DNA of 13,260 bases from assembly GCA_023433465.1 (NCBI GenBank), contig JAEZCR010000274.1, positions 1 to 13,260 of the forward strand. Reading direction: 5' to 3'. Both the position numbers and the translations under genes were made by a program. This document shows positions 1 through 7,607 of this stretch, piece by piece. The notes below the pieces were generated by a model. That model worked only from the letters and a program-made list of their open reading frames with translations, was not told where the DNA came from and did not search any database. The stretch is from Pseudomonadota bacterium (GTDB lineage: Bacteria; Pseudomonadota; Gammaproteobacteria; Steroidobacterales; Steroidobacteraceae). Numbering within the stretch: the stretch's first letter is position 1; each line of letters opens with the position of its first letter.

Positions 1-58
1 GGGTCAGTCCTCACCCTGAGTGTCAAGATACCAAACTACCCGCGAAGAGGGCTGACCC
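1..58. repeat. Imperfect 12-bp inverted repeat (REP-like or element end)
   Basis: Bases 1-12 pair with bases 47-58: 11 Watson-Crick pairs and one G-U pair, around a 34-base loop. The outer GGGTCAG/CTGACCC arms are perfect, and base 59 is another C, so the left arm may continue outside the window. A smaller CTCA/TGAG hairpin (10-13 with 17-20) lies in the loop. It sits just upstream of the dehydrogenase gene. It could be a repetitive extragenic palindrome, a miniature element or a terminator of a gene to the left. No second copy is seen in the window, so the class is undecided. Confidence 0.5.
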
Positions 59-94
59 CTTTTGCTAGGAAAGGGGGGCTGCCCCCATACTTTT

Positions 95-1228
95 ATGATC
101 AACAGCATTGCCGACCTGCGCGAGCTCGCGCGCAAGCGCGTACCGCGCGCCATCTTCGACTACGCCGACCGAGGCTCGTACGACGAGGTCACGTTCAATC
201 GCAACCTCGACGACCTGCGCGCGATCCAGCTGCGCCAGCGCGTCATGGTCGACGTGTCGCGGCAGCAGCTCGCGACGACCATCATGGGCGAGGACTGGTC
301 GATTCCGCTCGGAATCGGCCCCACCGGCCTCACCGGCCTATTTCACGCGAACGGCGAGATGCTCGGCGCCCGTGCCGCGCAGGCCTTCGGCGTGCCGTTC
401 TGCCTGAGCACGCTGTCCATCGGTTCGATCGAGGACGTCCGCGGCGCGGTGCAGAAGCCGTTCTGGTTCCAGGTCTATCTGATGCGCGATCGCGGCTTCA
501 ACGTGGAGCTGCTCGACCGCGCCAAGGCCGCCAATTGTTCGGCCATCATGCTGACCGTCGACATGCCCGTGCAGGGCGTGCGCCGCCGCGACGCGAAGAA
601 CGGCCTGTCGATTCCGCCGCGGCTCACGCTGCGCAATGCCTTCGACATCGCGACTAAGCCGTCCTGGGCGTTCAAGGTGCTCATGGGCAAGCGCCGCACG
701 TTCGGCAATCTCGAAGGCCGCATGACCGCGGGCGCGGGCCTCAAGACGTTGGCCGAACGCATCGCGCAGCAGTTCGATCCGACAGTGACCTGGAAGGATC
801 TCGAGTGGCTGCGTCAGCAGTGGCCGCGCAAGATCATCATCAAGGGCATCCTCGACCCCGAGGACGCGCGACTCGCCTGCGAACATGGCGCGGATGCGAT
901 CGTGGTCTCGAACCACGGGGGCCGGCAGCTCGACGGCGCCCGTTCGACGATCTCGGCGCTTCCCGGAGTCGTGGAGGCGATCGCGGGCCGATGCGAGGTG
1001 CTTTTCGACGGCGGCGTACGCACCGGCCAGGACGTGCTCAAGGCCCTGGCCCTGGGAGCCAAGGGCTGTCTCATCGGCAAGGCGTTCCTGTACGCCCTCG
1101 CGGCGCGTGGCGAAGCCGGCGTGGCGCTCGCGCTCGACATCATCCGCAAGGAGCTGGCCGTGAGCCTCGCGCTCACAGGCGCGAACGACGTGCGCAAGGT
1201 GACGGCCGACATCCTGGTGAGAAGTTAG
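95..1228 (+). CDS. lldD: FMN-dependent alpha-hydroxy-acid dehydrogenase, L-lactate dehydrogenase (LldD) type
   Basis: This 377-residue protein oxidises an L-2-hydroxy acid, most likely L-lactate to pyruvate, using FMN and probably passing electrons to the respiratory chain at the inner membrane. All the family's active-site residues are visible: Tyr23 (FDY), Tyr128 (QVY), Asp156 (TVD), Lys250 (IIIKG), and the catalytic His274 and Arg277 in SNHGGRQLD. The FMN-phosphate region is DGGVRTG (305-311) and IGKAFLYA (327-334). The segments TWKDLEWLR and KGILDPEDA are close to those of LldD. The variable loop at about 185-225 is the part that anchors membrane-bound members. I chose the ATG at 95 because it gives the family's usual N terminus; an in-frame TTG at 62 would add 11 residues without family character. 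There is no good ribosome site: an AGGAAAGGGG stretch lies about 18 bases upstream. A mandelate or glycolate substrate cannot be excluded. Confidence 0.9.
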   Translation: MINSIADLRELARKRVPRAIFDYADRGSYDEVTFNRNLDDLRAIQLRQRVMVDVSRQQLATTIMGEDWSIPLGIGPTGLTGLFHANGEMLGARAAQAFGVPFCLSTLSIGSIEDVRGAVQKPFWFQVYLMRDRGFNVELLDRAKAANCSAIMLTVDMPVQGVRRRDAKNGLSIPPRLTLRNAFDIATKPSWAFKVLMGKRRTFGNLEGRMTAGAGLKTLAERIAQQFDPTVTWKDLEWLRQQWPRKIIIKGILDPEDARLACEHGADAIVVSNHGGRQLDGARSTISALPGVVEAIAGRCEVLFDGGVRTGQDVLKALALGAKGCLIGKAFLYALAARGEAGVALALDIIRKELAVSLALTGANDVRKVTADILVRS

Positions 1229-1286
1229 GCCATTCAGCCGGAGCGCGCCCGACCGGACCGCTCACGCGTCGAGTATCGCGAAGGTT

Positions 1287-1322
1287 GAAGCGCCGCCGAC
1301 GAAGGGGTGTCGGCGGCGCTTC
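1287..1322 (+). terminator. Long GC-rich hairpin after the dehydrogenase gene
   Basis: A perfect 14-bp inverted repeat (1287-1300 with 1309-1322) closes an 8-base loop, 58 bases after the dehydrogenase stop codon. Further weak pairing extends it to about 1283/1326. The following bases (GATTGTCG) are not a real T tract, so it may stop transcription only partly, or protect the 3' end of the messenger RNA. The repeat is equally good on the other strand. Confidence 0.5.
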
Positions 1323-1710
1323 GATTGTCGAAAAGCACACAGAGCGCGGACAAGGTGCACTTCTCGGACCCGTAAAACCCCGGACCGTATCAGCCGAAAC
1401 CGGCAAATAACGATCAATTTCGATCTCGTATCTCTATCTTCGATCACATTCCGTCACGGAAACCGGTGGCAAAGACCCGGAATCCGTTTTTATCGATCAG
1501 AATGTCTTGTGGCGAAAGTTACACGCCTGATAACGCTACCGGCCAGCACTTTTTCACCGATGAGTTGCCATATCGCGAATGCAATCGGTCCAGAATCAAA
1601 ATGGAAAGGGTGTGGAGCCCACCAGGAGCCGAAAGCCCGCCCCGGGTAGTTGGATTCGCGTGCGTTTCCCGGACGCTGTCTAACTACTTCGGACGCGCAG
1701 TCGCGCGCGC
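1323..1710. other. Gene-free convergent spacer with TTTCGATC-type motifs
   Basis: I see no credible gene on either strand. The short open frames here lack family features and run into the receptor terminator. The stretch 1400-1620 is visibly richer in A and T than its surroundings. It contains AATTTCGATC (1416-1425) and TTCGATCAC (1439-1447), which resemble motifs in the region upstream of the receptor (4901-5005). A GTAGTT/AACTAC pair (1647-1652 with 1682-1687) may close a loose stem. It could be decayed regulatory sequence of a lost gene; this is speculation. Confidence 0.4.
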
Positions 1711-1757
1711 AAAAAGAAACGGGGCGTCCCGGCAATGCAGCTACCGGAGACGCCCCG
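1711..1757 (-). terminator. Intrinsic terminator of the TonB-dependent receptor gene
   Basis: On the minus strand the sequence CGGGGCGTC (1757-1749) pairs perfectly with GACGCCCCG (1728-1720). An inner CCGG/CCGG pair adds to the stem around one bulged base. The hairpin is followed directly by TTTCTTTTT (1719-1711). It begins 38 bases beyond the receptor stop codon, a classic rho-independent arrangement. Confidence 0.85.
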
Positions 1758-1794
1758 GTTGGTCGATGGCGCGCGGGCGCGCGCCCCGCGGACT

Positions 1795-4700
1795 TCAGAA
1801 CGCTTTCACGGTCACGCCCAGAAACAGGGCCATCCCCGCGTAGTCGTAGGTCGCGGGGAACGTGTTTCCGTAGCCACCCTGGCCCGCGACGATGGGCGGA
1901 TCGGAATCGAGCACGTTGTTGATGCCCGCGAAGATCTCGGCCTTGTCGGCGAAGTCGTAGGTGAACGACAGGTCGATGTAATTCCTCGCACCCAGCCGCG
2001 GATTGATCATCGTCTCCAGCCCCGGCGGAGTGGCGCCGCGACGCAGCGGCAGGATGTAACGATCAGTCGTCACCGAGTCGACGTAGCGATGGCGCAGGCT
2101 CACGCCAAGATCCGCCAGCGACCACGTGAAGCGCGTGACTCCCTTGTACTGCGGAATGGGCTCGCCGCAGGTCGCACCGAAGGCGCCCACGCATTCGTTC
2201 GTGTTCTCCGGCACGGCCTGCATCGGCGTCACCGTGAACTCGTCCGTGTACGTCCACGACGTGGCGATGTTCAGCCGGCTCGCGCCGATGTCGAATCCGT
2301 AACGCGCATTGAGGTCGATGCCCTTGGTCTCGAGCGCACCGATGTTCGCCTGCAGCACATCGAGCGAATACGGGGGCGTGATCGCGCCCGTAGCCGGGTT
2401 GCGATGGATCGCCTGGCAGAAGTCGCTCGCGGGATCCCGGACCGTGTAGTAACACAGGTTCAGCGTGTTCTGCGCACCGCCGCCGAGCTGCGAGATCGCG
2501 TCGTCGAGCGTGATGTTGAAGTAGTCGATCGTGACGGCGAGATCCGGCAGGAAGGTCGGCGTGAACACGATGCCGAAGGTCTTCGTGTCGGAGCTTTCCT
2601 CCTGGAGATTCGCATTGCCGCCCGAGCGGTTCGGAATGATGTTGTCGGGCTGCACACCCGCCTGGAACACGGCGGCATCCGGCACACCCGTCGCGACACA
2701 CAGCGCCCGCACCTCCGGCGTCTGGTTCCCGGCGCTGGCGCGGCTCGAGCACGGATCGGTCAGCGTCGAGAAATTGAGCTGCAGTCCGCCGTACAGGTCG
2801 CCGATGTTCGGCGCGCGGATCGCACGCTGGAACTGCGCGCGCAGCGCGATCGTGTCGTGGATGCGGTAGTCGAGACCGTACAGGTAGGTGGACACCCGGC
2901 CCACGCCCTCGAGGTCGTAATCCGAGCTGCGATAACCGCCGTTCAGGCTGAGGTTTTTCGCGCCCGGCACATCGGCGAGCAACGGGATACGCACTTCCGC
3001 GAAGATGTCCTTCGACGTCACGTCGCCCTCGGTGGGCAGGCCGGGGTTGAAGCCGATGACGTCACCGGAACGCAGGTATTCGTCGGGGATGTACTCCGCT
3101 TCGGCCGTGCGCCATTCGACGCCGAGCGAGAAGCCCACCGGGCCCGCCCAGGTATCGAACGCCTCGCCACCGATCGTGGCCGCGGCGACCTGCTGTTCGG
3201 CGTTGGTCACGTTCGTCGCGTTGATCTTGATCGCGTTGACCGCGGCCTCGCTGAGGTTCTGGCCGAAGATGTTGGCCACCGGCGCGGCGCCGCCGACCGA
3301 GAGCAACGCCGACGCGTAGCGACTGCGAGAAGCCGCGCCTTCCTGGCGACTCGTGTCCTCGGACCGCGCGAAGCTCCAATACACGTCGTAGCTCAGATTG
3401 CGCAGGAATTTGTCGGAGACGTCGCCGAGATCACCCTTCACGCCGATCGCCGTGCGCCACACGTTGTGGTCGTCGACGTTGAAGCGGTACGGAAGCTCCA
3501 CCAGGCGGCGACCCGCGGTGAGGATCGCGCGGCCGTCACCGGGCGTGGTGGTGTAAGTCAGCGAGCCCTGCGTGATCGAGCGTGGCCCGGTCTCCGCGTT
3601 GTCAAGCGCCACCAGCAGGTTGCGCATCGACGGGTCGAGATACGGATTGTTGGTGTCGAAAAGGAAGTCGCCACCGATGTTCGCCTGCGTGAGCTGCTGG
3701 TTGACGCGGTTATTGCTGAAGTGGAACTCCAGGTAACCCGTGGCGGCAGGCGCGAACTCGTAGTGCGTGAATGCGTTGAGCATCCAGCGCTCCTGCGGAA
3801 CCTGCAGGTAGTTGAACAACGTCAGGTTGAAGTCGTCCGCGGGACGATTCACGAGACGCTGGTTGGTGCCGTCGTCGTTGAACGTGAAGCCGTTCGAGCC
3901 GAGCCCGGTGAGGCCCGCGCCCGCGAGCGCCGTCTGCACGCCCGCGTTCCCGAGCTGGCCCGCGGTGAGCACGTAGCGGCCGTTGGGAATATCACCGCTG
4001 CCGGAGAACACGAAACCCATGCGGCCGCCGGAGTTCGCGCAATTGGCGGCGTTGGAGCCGTTGGGCGTGCCTAACAACGTGTTGCTCCAAGATTCCGCCG
4101 TGACGCAGCCTTCGCCGTAGGGCATGGTCGCCCAGTCGCCGCGTTCCTGGCGCGTGAAGCCCTCGCGCTTCATGTAGTTGAGCGACACGACCGCATTGCC
4201 GCGGCCTTCGCCGAAGTTGCCGCCGAGCGTGAGATCCGCGCTCCAGGTCGGCGTGTTGGTCGAGCTGTCCCAGCCGTACTGGCCGCCGACGTCGACGCCT
4301 TCGAAGTCGTCCTTCATGATGAAGTTGATGACGCCGGTGATCGCATCGGAACCGTAGACCGCCGACGAACCGCCCGTGACGATTTCAGTGCGCTCGAGCA
4401 GCGCGGTCGGAATGGTGTTGAGGTCGGTGACCTGCTCCGGTCCGAAGATCGCGAAGCGCCGGCCGTTGACCAGCGTGAGGCTGCGTGTAGGTCCGAAGCC
4501 CCGCAGGTTCACGTAGGCCGCGCCGGCCGCGGAGCCCGCCGGCACGGTGTTCGCCGTGGCGCCGCCGTTCGTGGCCTGCACGAACTGGGGCTGGTCACTC
4601 AGGACCTTGTCCATGTTGACCGTGCCCGACAGCCGCACCTCCTCGGCGTTGATGATCGCGAGTGGCGTGGACGCATCCGTGACGTCGCGCGCGATGCGCG

Positions 4701-4860
4701 AACCGGTGACGATGATTTCTTCCTGCTGCTCGGGCGTCTGGCCTGGCGAAGCGCCTTGGTCCTGCGCGTATGCGCAGGTGGCGAGCGAGAGAAGAACGAC
4801 GATCAGGCGCGCGCGCACGTCAAGCGAGCCATGGCGGCTCGCCGAGCGATTGAAGTCCAT
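1795..4860 (-). CDS. TonB-dependent outer-membrane receptor
   Basis: A 1021-residue outer-membrane active transporter energised by TonB-ExbB-ExbD. Residues 1-32 form a Sec signal peptide ending AYA. A TonB-box-like EEIIVTGSRI follows at 48-57, then the plug domain (about 60-182) with VNLRGFG, LTLVNGRR and the GSSAVYGSDAITGVINF block. The rest is a large beta-barrel ending in the C-terminal phenylalanine typical of such proteins. I chose the ATG at 4860 because an AAGGGGGAA ribosome site lies just upstream and the signal peptide then starts correctly; the frame stays open to 4911 but without a signal. No feature identifies the ligand. The gene is 214 bp downstream of the dtnK-pdxA2 operon on the same strand, with its own regulatory-looking leader and its own terminator. 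An organic-acid or sugar-acid ligand is possible but unproven. Confidence 0.93.
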   Translation of the reverse strand: MDFNRSASRHGSLDVRARLIVVLLSLATCAYAQDQGASPGQTPEQQEEIIVTGSRIARDVTDASTPLAIINAEEVRLSGTVNMDKVLSDQPQFVQATNGGATANTVPAGSAAGAAYVNLRGFGPTRSLTLVNGRRFAIFGPEQVTDLNTIPTALLERTEIVTGGSSAVYGSDAITGVINFIMKDDFEGVDVGGQYGWDSSTNTPTWSADLTLGGNFGEGRGNAVVSLNYMKREGFTRQERGDWATMPYGEGCVTAESWSNTLLGTPNGSNAANCANSGGRMGFVFSGSGDIPNGRYVLTAGQLGNAGVQTALAGAGLTGLGSNGFTFNDDGTNQRLVNRPADDFNLTLFNYLQVPQERWMLNAFTHYEFAPAATGYLEFHFSNNRVNQQLTQANIGGDFLFDTNNPYLDPSMRNLLVALDNAETGPRSITQGSLTYTTTPGDGRAILTAGRRLVELPYRFNVDDHNVWRTAIGVKGDLGDVSDKFLRNLSYDVYWSFARSEDTSRQEGAASRSRYASALLSVGGAAPVANIFGQNLSEAAVNAIKINATNVTNAEQQVAAATIGGEAFDTWAGPVGFSLGVEWRTAEAEYIPDEYLRSGDVIGFNPGLPTEGDVTSKDIFAEVRIPLLADVPGAKNLSLNGGYRSSDYDLEGVGRVSTYLYGLDYRIHDTIALRAQFQRAIRAPNIGDLYGGLQLNFSTLTDPCSSRASAGNQTPEVRALCVATGVPDAAVFQAGVQPDNIIPNRSGGNANLQEESSDTKTFGIVFTPTFLPDLAVTIDYFNITLDDAISQLGGGAQNTLNLCYYTVRDPASDFCQAIHRNPATGAITPPYSLDVLQANIGALETKGIDLNARYGFDIGASRLNIATSWTYTDEFTVTPMQAVPENTNECVGAFGATCGEPIPQYKGVTRFTWSLADLGVSLRHRYVDSVTTDRYILPLRRGATPPGLETMINPRLGARNYIDLSFTYDFADKAEIFAGINNVLDSDPPIVAGQGGYGNTFPATYDYAGMALFLGVTVKAF

Positions 4861-4874
4861 GATTCCCCCTTCAG

Positions 4875-5005
4875 GATCATTTGATATGAAAACGCTCCAC
4901 GAAGTGATCAAACGTCCGCAATTTCGATCACTTCACGCGCAATTAACCTTAAAACCGATCTCAAAGCAACGATTTTCTGCGGGAATAGATCGAAAGTGAT
5001 CGATC
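4875..5005 (-). promoter_or_regulatory. Receptor upstream region with operator-like inverted repeat and GATC cluster
   Basis: GAAGTGATC (4901-4909) and GATCACTTC (4926-4934) form a perfect 9-bp inverted repeat with a 16-base spacer. A third AAGTGATC half-site is at 4994-5001, inside AGATCGA-6-TCGATCT (4987-5006). Seven GATC sites fall in 131 bp (4875, 4906, 4926, 4957, 4988, 4998, 5002). On the minus strand a TTGATC hexamer overlaps the proximal arm and could be a -35 element, but I find no convincing -10, so the start of transcription is undefined. The arrangement suggests a dimeric repressor or activator controlling the receptor. Confidence 0.45.
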
Positions 5006-5074
5006 TTGGTACTCAGGGGGAAGACTTTCTCTTGGGCGTCGCGAACTTGCGCTCACAACCCCTGTTTGGACCTA

Positions 5075-6067
5075 TCAAGTCCGCGGCGCGAGCTCCGCAG
5101 CCTGGCGCAAGGCTTCCACGAGGCTGCGCTCGTCCGCGATCCCTTTGCCCGCGATGTCGAACGCGGTGCCGTGATCGACCGAAGTCCGCACGACGGGCAG
5201 TCCGACCGTGATGTTCACGCCGGATTCGAGGCCGAGCACCTTGATGGGCCCATGCCCCTGGTCGTGATACATCGCGACCACGATGTCGAAATCACCGCGC
5301 GCGGCGAGGAAGAACAGCGTGTCCGCGGGCAACGGGCCTTTGACGTTCCAGCCCCGGGCCTGGCAGCGCCGCACGGCGGGCTCGATCTTCGCGGCCTCTT
5401 CGCCTCGCCCGAACAAACCGTTCTCACCCGCGTGCGGGTTGATGCCGCACACGCCGATTCGCGGCGCCGGAATTCCGGCGCGCTCGAGCGTGAGCTGCGC
5501 GCGCCCGATCACGCGTTCGACCAGCGCCGCGTCGATGCGCTCGATCGCATCCAGCAACCCGATGTGCGTCGTGACGTGAATGACGCGCAGTTTCGGCGCG
5601 ACCAGCATCATCGACACCTCGGGCGTCCCGGTGAGCGCCGCGAGCAGTTCCGTGTGCCCGGGATACTGATGACCCGCGGCGTGCAGCGCTTCCTTGCTGA
5701 GCGGCGCGGTGCAGATCGCCTGTGCCTGGCCAGACTCGACGATGCGCACGGCGCGCTCGATGTAACGAAAGGCCGCCTCGCCCGCGATGGCGGACGTCGC
5801 GCCGAACGGAAGGTCCGAGGGAATCAGCCCGAGGTCGATGCACTCGACGTCTCGATCGCCGAAAGTCGCCTGCGACGGGTCGGCACGGCTCTCGACGTTC
5901 AGCGGGCTACCGACGATTTCACCCGCGCGCCGTAAACGCCCAGCGTCGCCGATCACGAGCGGCCTGCACAGCGCATGCACCTCGGGCCACGCGAGCGCCT
6001 TCATGATGATTTCGGGCCCGATGCCCGCGGCATCGCCCATCGTGATCGCGATCGTCTGTCGACTCAT
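5075..6067 (-). CDS. pdxA2: PdxA2-type 4-phospho-D-threonate (or -erythronate) 3-dehydrogenase
   Basis: A 330-residue cytoplasmic NAD-dependent, metal-dependent oxidative decarboxylase of the PdxA fold, the normal length for the family. Conserved residues are all present: His138-Thr139 (PGHTE) for substrate binding, metal ligands His168, His212 and His268 (MYHDQGHGP), and Lys276, Asn285 and Arg294 for the phosphate end. It starts at the ATG at 6067, four bases after the kinase stop codon; an extension to 6139 would overlap the kinase and lacks PdxA character. True PdxA works on 4-phosphohydroxy-L-threonine in vitamin B6 synthesis. The immediate link to a DUF1537 kinase instead indicates the PdxA2 role, converting 4-phospho-D-threonate to dihydroxyacetone phosphate and CO2. 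Sequence alone does not separate the two functions, so the specific call rests on context. Confidence 0.85.
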   Translation of the reverse strand: MSRQTIAITMGDAAGIGPEIIMKALAWPEVHALCRPLVIGDAGRLRRAGEIVGSPLNVESRADPSQATFGDRDVECIDLGLIPSDLPFGATSAIAGEAAFRYIERAVRIVESGQAQAICTAPLSKEALHAAGHQYPGHTELLAALTGTPEVSMMLVAPKLRVIHVTTHIGLLDAIERIDAALVERVIGRAQLTLERAGIPAPRIGVCGINPHAGENGLFGRGEEAAKIEPAVRRCQARGWNVKGPLPADTLFFLAARGDFDIVVAMYHDQGHGPIKVLGLESGVNITVGLPVVRTSVDHGTAFDIAGKGIADERSLVEALRQAAELAPRT

Positions 6068-6071
6068 CTGC

Positions 6072-7322
6072 TCACGCCACCGCGCCGCTGCCGCGAATGA
6101 AACGCAGTCTCTCGATGATGCGCCGCAGGCAGCCCGCATCCCCGAACCCGCCGGCCTTGGTCACCACCGGCACGGACAGGCTTCCGAGTGTAAGACCGAG
6201 CGCGATGCCGTGTTCGATCTCGTCGACGAGTTGGATGCCGGTGATGCCGAGGCGCTCGAACAGCGTGGCCGCGGTCTCGCCGCCCGTCGCGACCAGCGCG
6301 CTCGCCTGCGCCGCGAACGGAATCACGCGGCGCGCGAGACGCGCCGCGAGTTGCTGGGCCTGTGTCGGGGTCATGTTGCGCGCGTCGGGAAAGACGAAGT
6401 CGACGACGAGGTCCCGGCCATCGGCGATCGCCTGCAGCAGATCGAGCCGCGCCTCGATGGCCTCCTCCGTGTTCTGCGGTCGATCGAGACTGCTCGCCAT
6501 CAACGTCAGCCGCTCGATGCCGGGCAGCGAGTCGAGCTCGCGCAGCGCCGCGCGCGTGGCCTGCGCCTGCGAACCGGCGACGAGCAGCGCGCCGTGTCGG
6601 GTCGGCGGCACGTGTATCGGTCGCGCGCGTTTGCCTGCTTCGGGCGAGATCTTGCGCGCGATCGCGTGGGCGAGACCGGCGCTGCCCGCGAGTAATACCG
6701 GCCACGGGCCGAGGCAGACCTCGGCGATGATGTCGAGATCGGATTCCGTCTCCGCATCGCAGACGACGGCCGTCTTCCCCGCGGGCCATTCGAATTCTCC
6801 GGAACGAAGCACATCGAGCGAGACCGGCGCGGCGGCGATACCCATGGTCTCGAGCAATCGGACGACGTTCGCGCCCGCGGCGTCCGCGCCAGGTGGCCAG
6901 AACTCCGTGAGCTCGAGCGGCGTACCGTGCACGTACACTCGCGCATCGCGGGTCACGCGGCCCGTGGCTGGAAACGCGGGCGCGACGATGAGCCGGGTGT
7001 CCGGCGATTGCGCGCGCATCACGTCGAGCAGCGCGCCGATCTCGTGCGCGGGATGTCCGCGCAACGTCGAGTCGATCTTCTTGAAGACGCGCATGCCTTC
7101 GATGCGATACCGGCGCAGCAGATCGGTGTGTTTCGCGTACGCGGCCGCGGCATCGAGCACACGGCTGCCCGCGTCGATCGACAGGGCGAGCGGCGGATCC
7201 AGGACCGTGTCGTGGTAGTCACCCCAGACGACGCGCGCCGACAATCTGCGCTTCGCGAAGGCGACCGCGCAGTCGGCCGCGCCGGTCAGATCGTCGGCGA
7301 TGATGAGCCAGTTCGATGCCAT
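6072..7322 (-). CDS. dtnK: Four-carbon acid sugar kinase (DUF1537 family), D-threonate kinase type
   Basis: A 416-residue ATP-dependent kinase that phosphorylates the C4 hydroxyl of a four-carbon sugar acid. The N-terminal domain carries ADDLTGAAD (9-17), KKIDSTLRGH (81-90) and APAFPATGR (113-121), which build the substrate site. The C-terminal domain has the nucleotide-binding TGGETA (346-351) and KAGGFG (389-394). Length and motif order are complete, with no frameshift. It begins one base after the stop of the kdgT remnant and ends four bases before pdxA2, so all three were co-transcribed. The kinase-PdxA2 pair is the D-threonate catabolic route; D-erythronate is the main alternative substrate. 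OtnK/DtnK subtype cannot be told from sequence by eye, but the absence of neighbouring OtnC/OtnI and LtnD genes favours the two-enzyme threonate or erythronate route. Confidence 0.88.
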   Translation of the reverse strand: MASNWLIIADDLTGAADCAVAFAKRRLSARVVWGDYHDTVLDPPLALSIDAGSRVLDAAAAYAKHTDLLRRYRIEGMRVFKKIDSTLRGHPAHEIGALLDVMRAQSPDTRLIVAPAFPATGRVTRDARVYVHGTPLELTEFWPPGADAAGANVVRLLETMGIAAAPVSLDVLRSGEFEWPAGKTAVVCDAETESDLDIIAEVCLGPWPVLLAGSAGLAHAIARKISPEAGKRARPIHVPPTRHGALLVAGSQAQATRAALRELDSLPGIERLTLMASSLDRPQNTEEAIEARLDLLQAIADGRDLVVDFVFPDARNMTPTQAQQLAARLARRVIPFAAQASALVATGGETAATLFERLGITGIQLVDEIEHGIALGLTLGSLSVPVVTKAGGFGDAGCLRRIIERLRFIRGSGAVA

Positions 7323-7323
7323 G

Positions 7324-7568
7324 TCAGCCGACGCGCGCTTCCACGCGGCGCGCCCGCGCCCTCGGCGCCTCGACCAGGAGTCTGCGCAACACCAGGCCTA
7401 ACAAGATGCCGATGCCCATCTCGACGGCGAACCGCGCGCCGGTCAACGGGCCGAAGATTTGCGGGGTGTCGGGAAACAGCGTCACCATGATCCAAGCACT
7501 CACAAGGGTACGACCATCAGGCCACCAGGCACGCGTTCGACGGCCCGCTTGATGGGAACCTGAAACAT
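7324..7568 (-). pseudogene. kdgT: Broken 2-keto-3-deoxygluconate permease (KdgT family) remnant
   Basis: Two reading frames together resemble the start of KdgT. From an ATG at 7568 the first reads MFQVPIKRAVERVPGGLMVVPL and stops at 7502-7500. This matches the KdgT N terminus, where IKxxIExIPGGMMLVPL is typical. The second frame, entered at about 7503, continues VSAWIMVTLFPDTP then QIFGPLTG, which aligns without gaps to the family's next segment (TLxPxT, FGSFT). Restoring one base near 7503 joins them. After about 25 more residues (a hydrophobic MGIGILLGLVL stretch) the frame ends at 7324, giving about 80 residues against over 300 in the family, so most of the protein is missing as well. The second frame alone could give a 54-residue peptide from an ATG at 7488. 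KdgT-type permeases commonly precede dtnK-pdxA2. The family match is from memory, not a search. Confidence 0.7.
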
Positions 7569-7587
7569 TCTTGCCATCCCCCCCACG

Positions 7588-7607
7588 GCGCGGTTAGTTT
7601 GCCGCGC
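7588..7607 (+). promoter_or_regulatory. Hairpin abutting the start codon of the small secreted protein
   Basis: GCGCGG (7588-7593) and CCGCGC (7602-7607) form a 6-bp hairpin with an 8-base loop that ends exactly at the ATG at 7608. No Shine-Dalgarno sequence is visible. The gap to the divergent permease remnant is only about 39 bases, so any promoter must lie largely within that remnant. The role is unknown; it may limit translation. Confidence 0.3.

Noticed and set aside
1466..1843. A 125-codon plus-strand frame in the convergent spacer.
   Set aside because: It spans the receptor terminator and the receptor 3' end, has no ribosome site and no family character.
1735..4074. A 779-codon open frame on the plus strand.
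   Set aside because: It is antisense to the receptor gene; the translation is Arg/Val/His-rich and without domains, as expected for a shadow frame in high-GC DNA.
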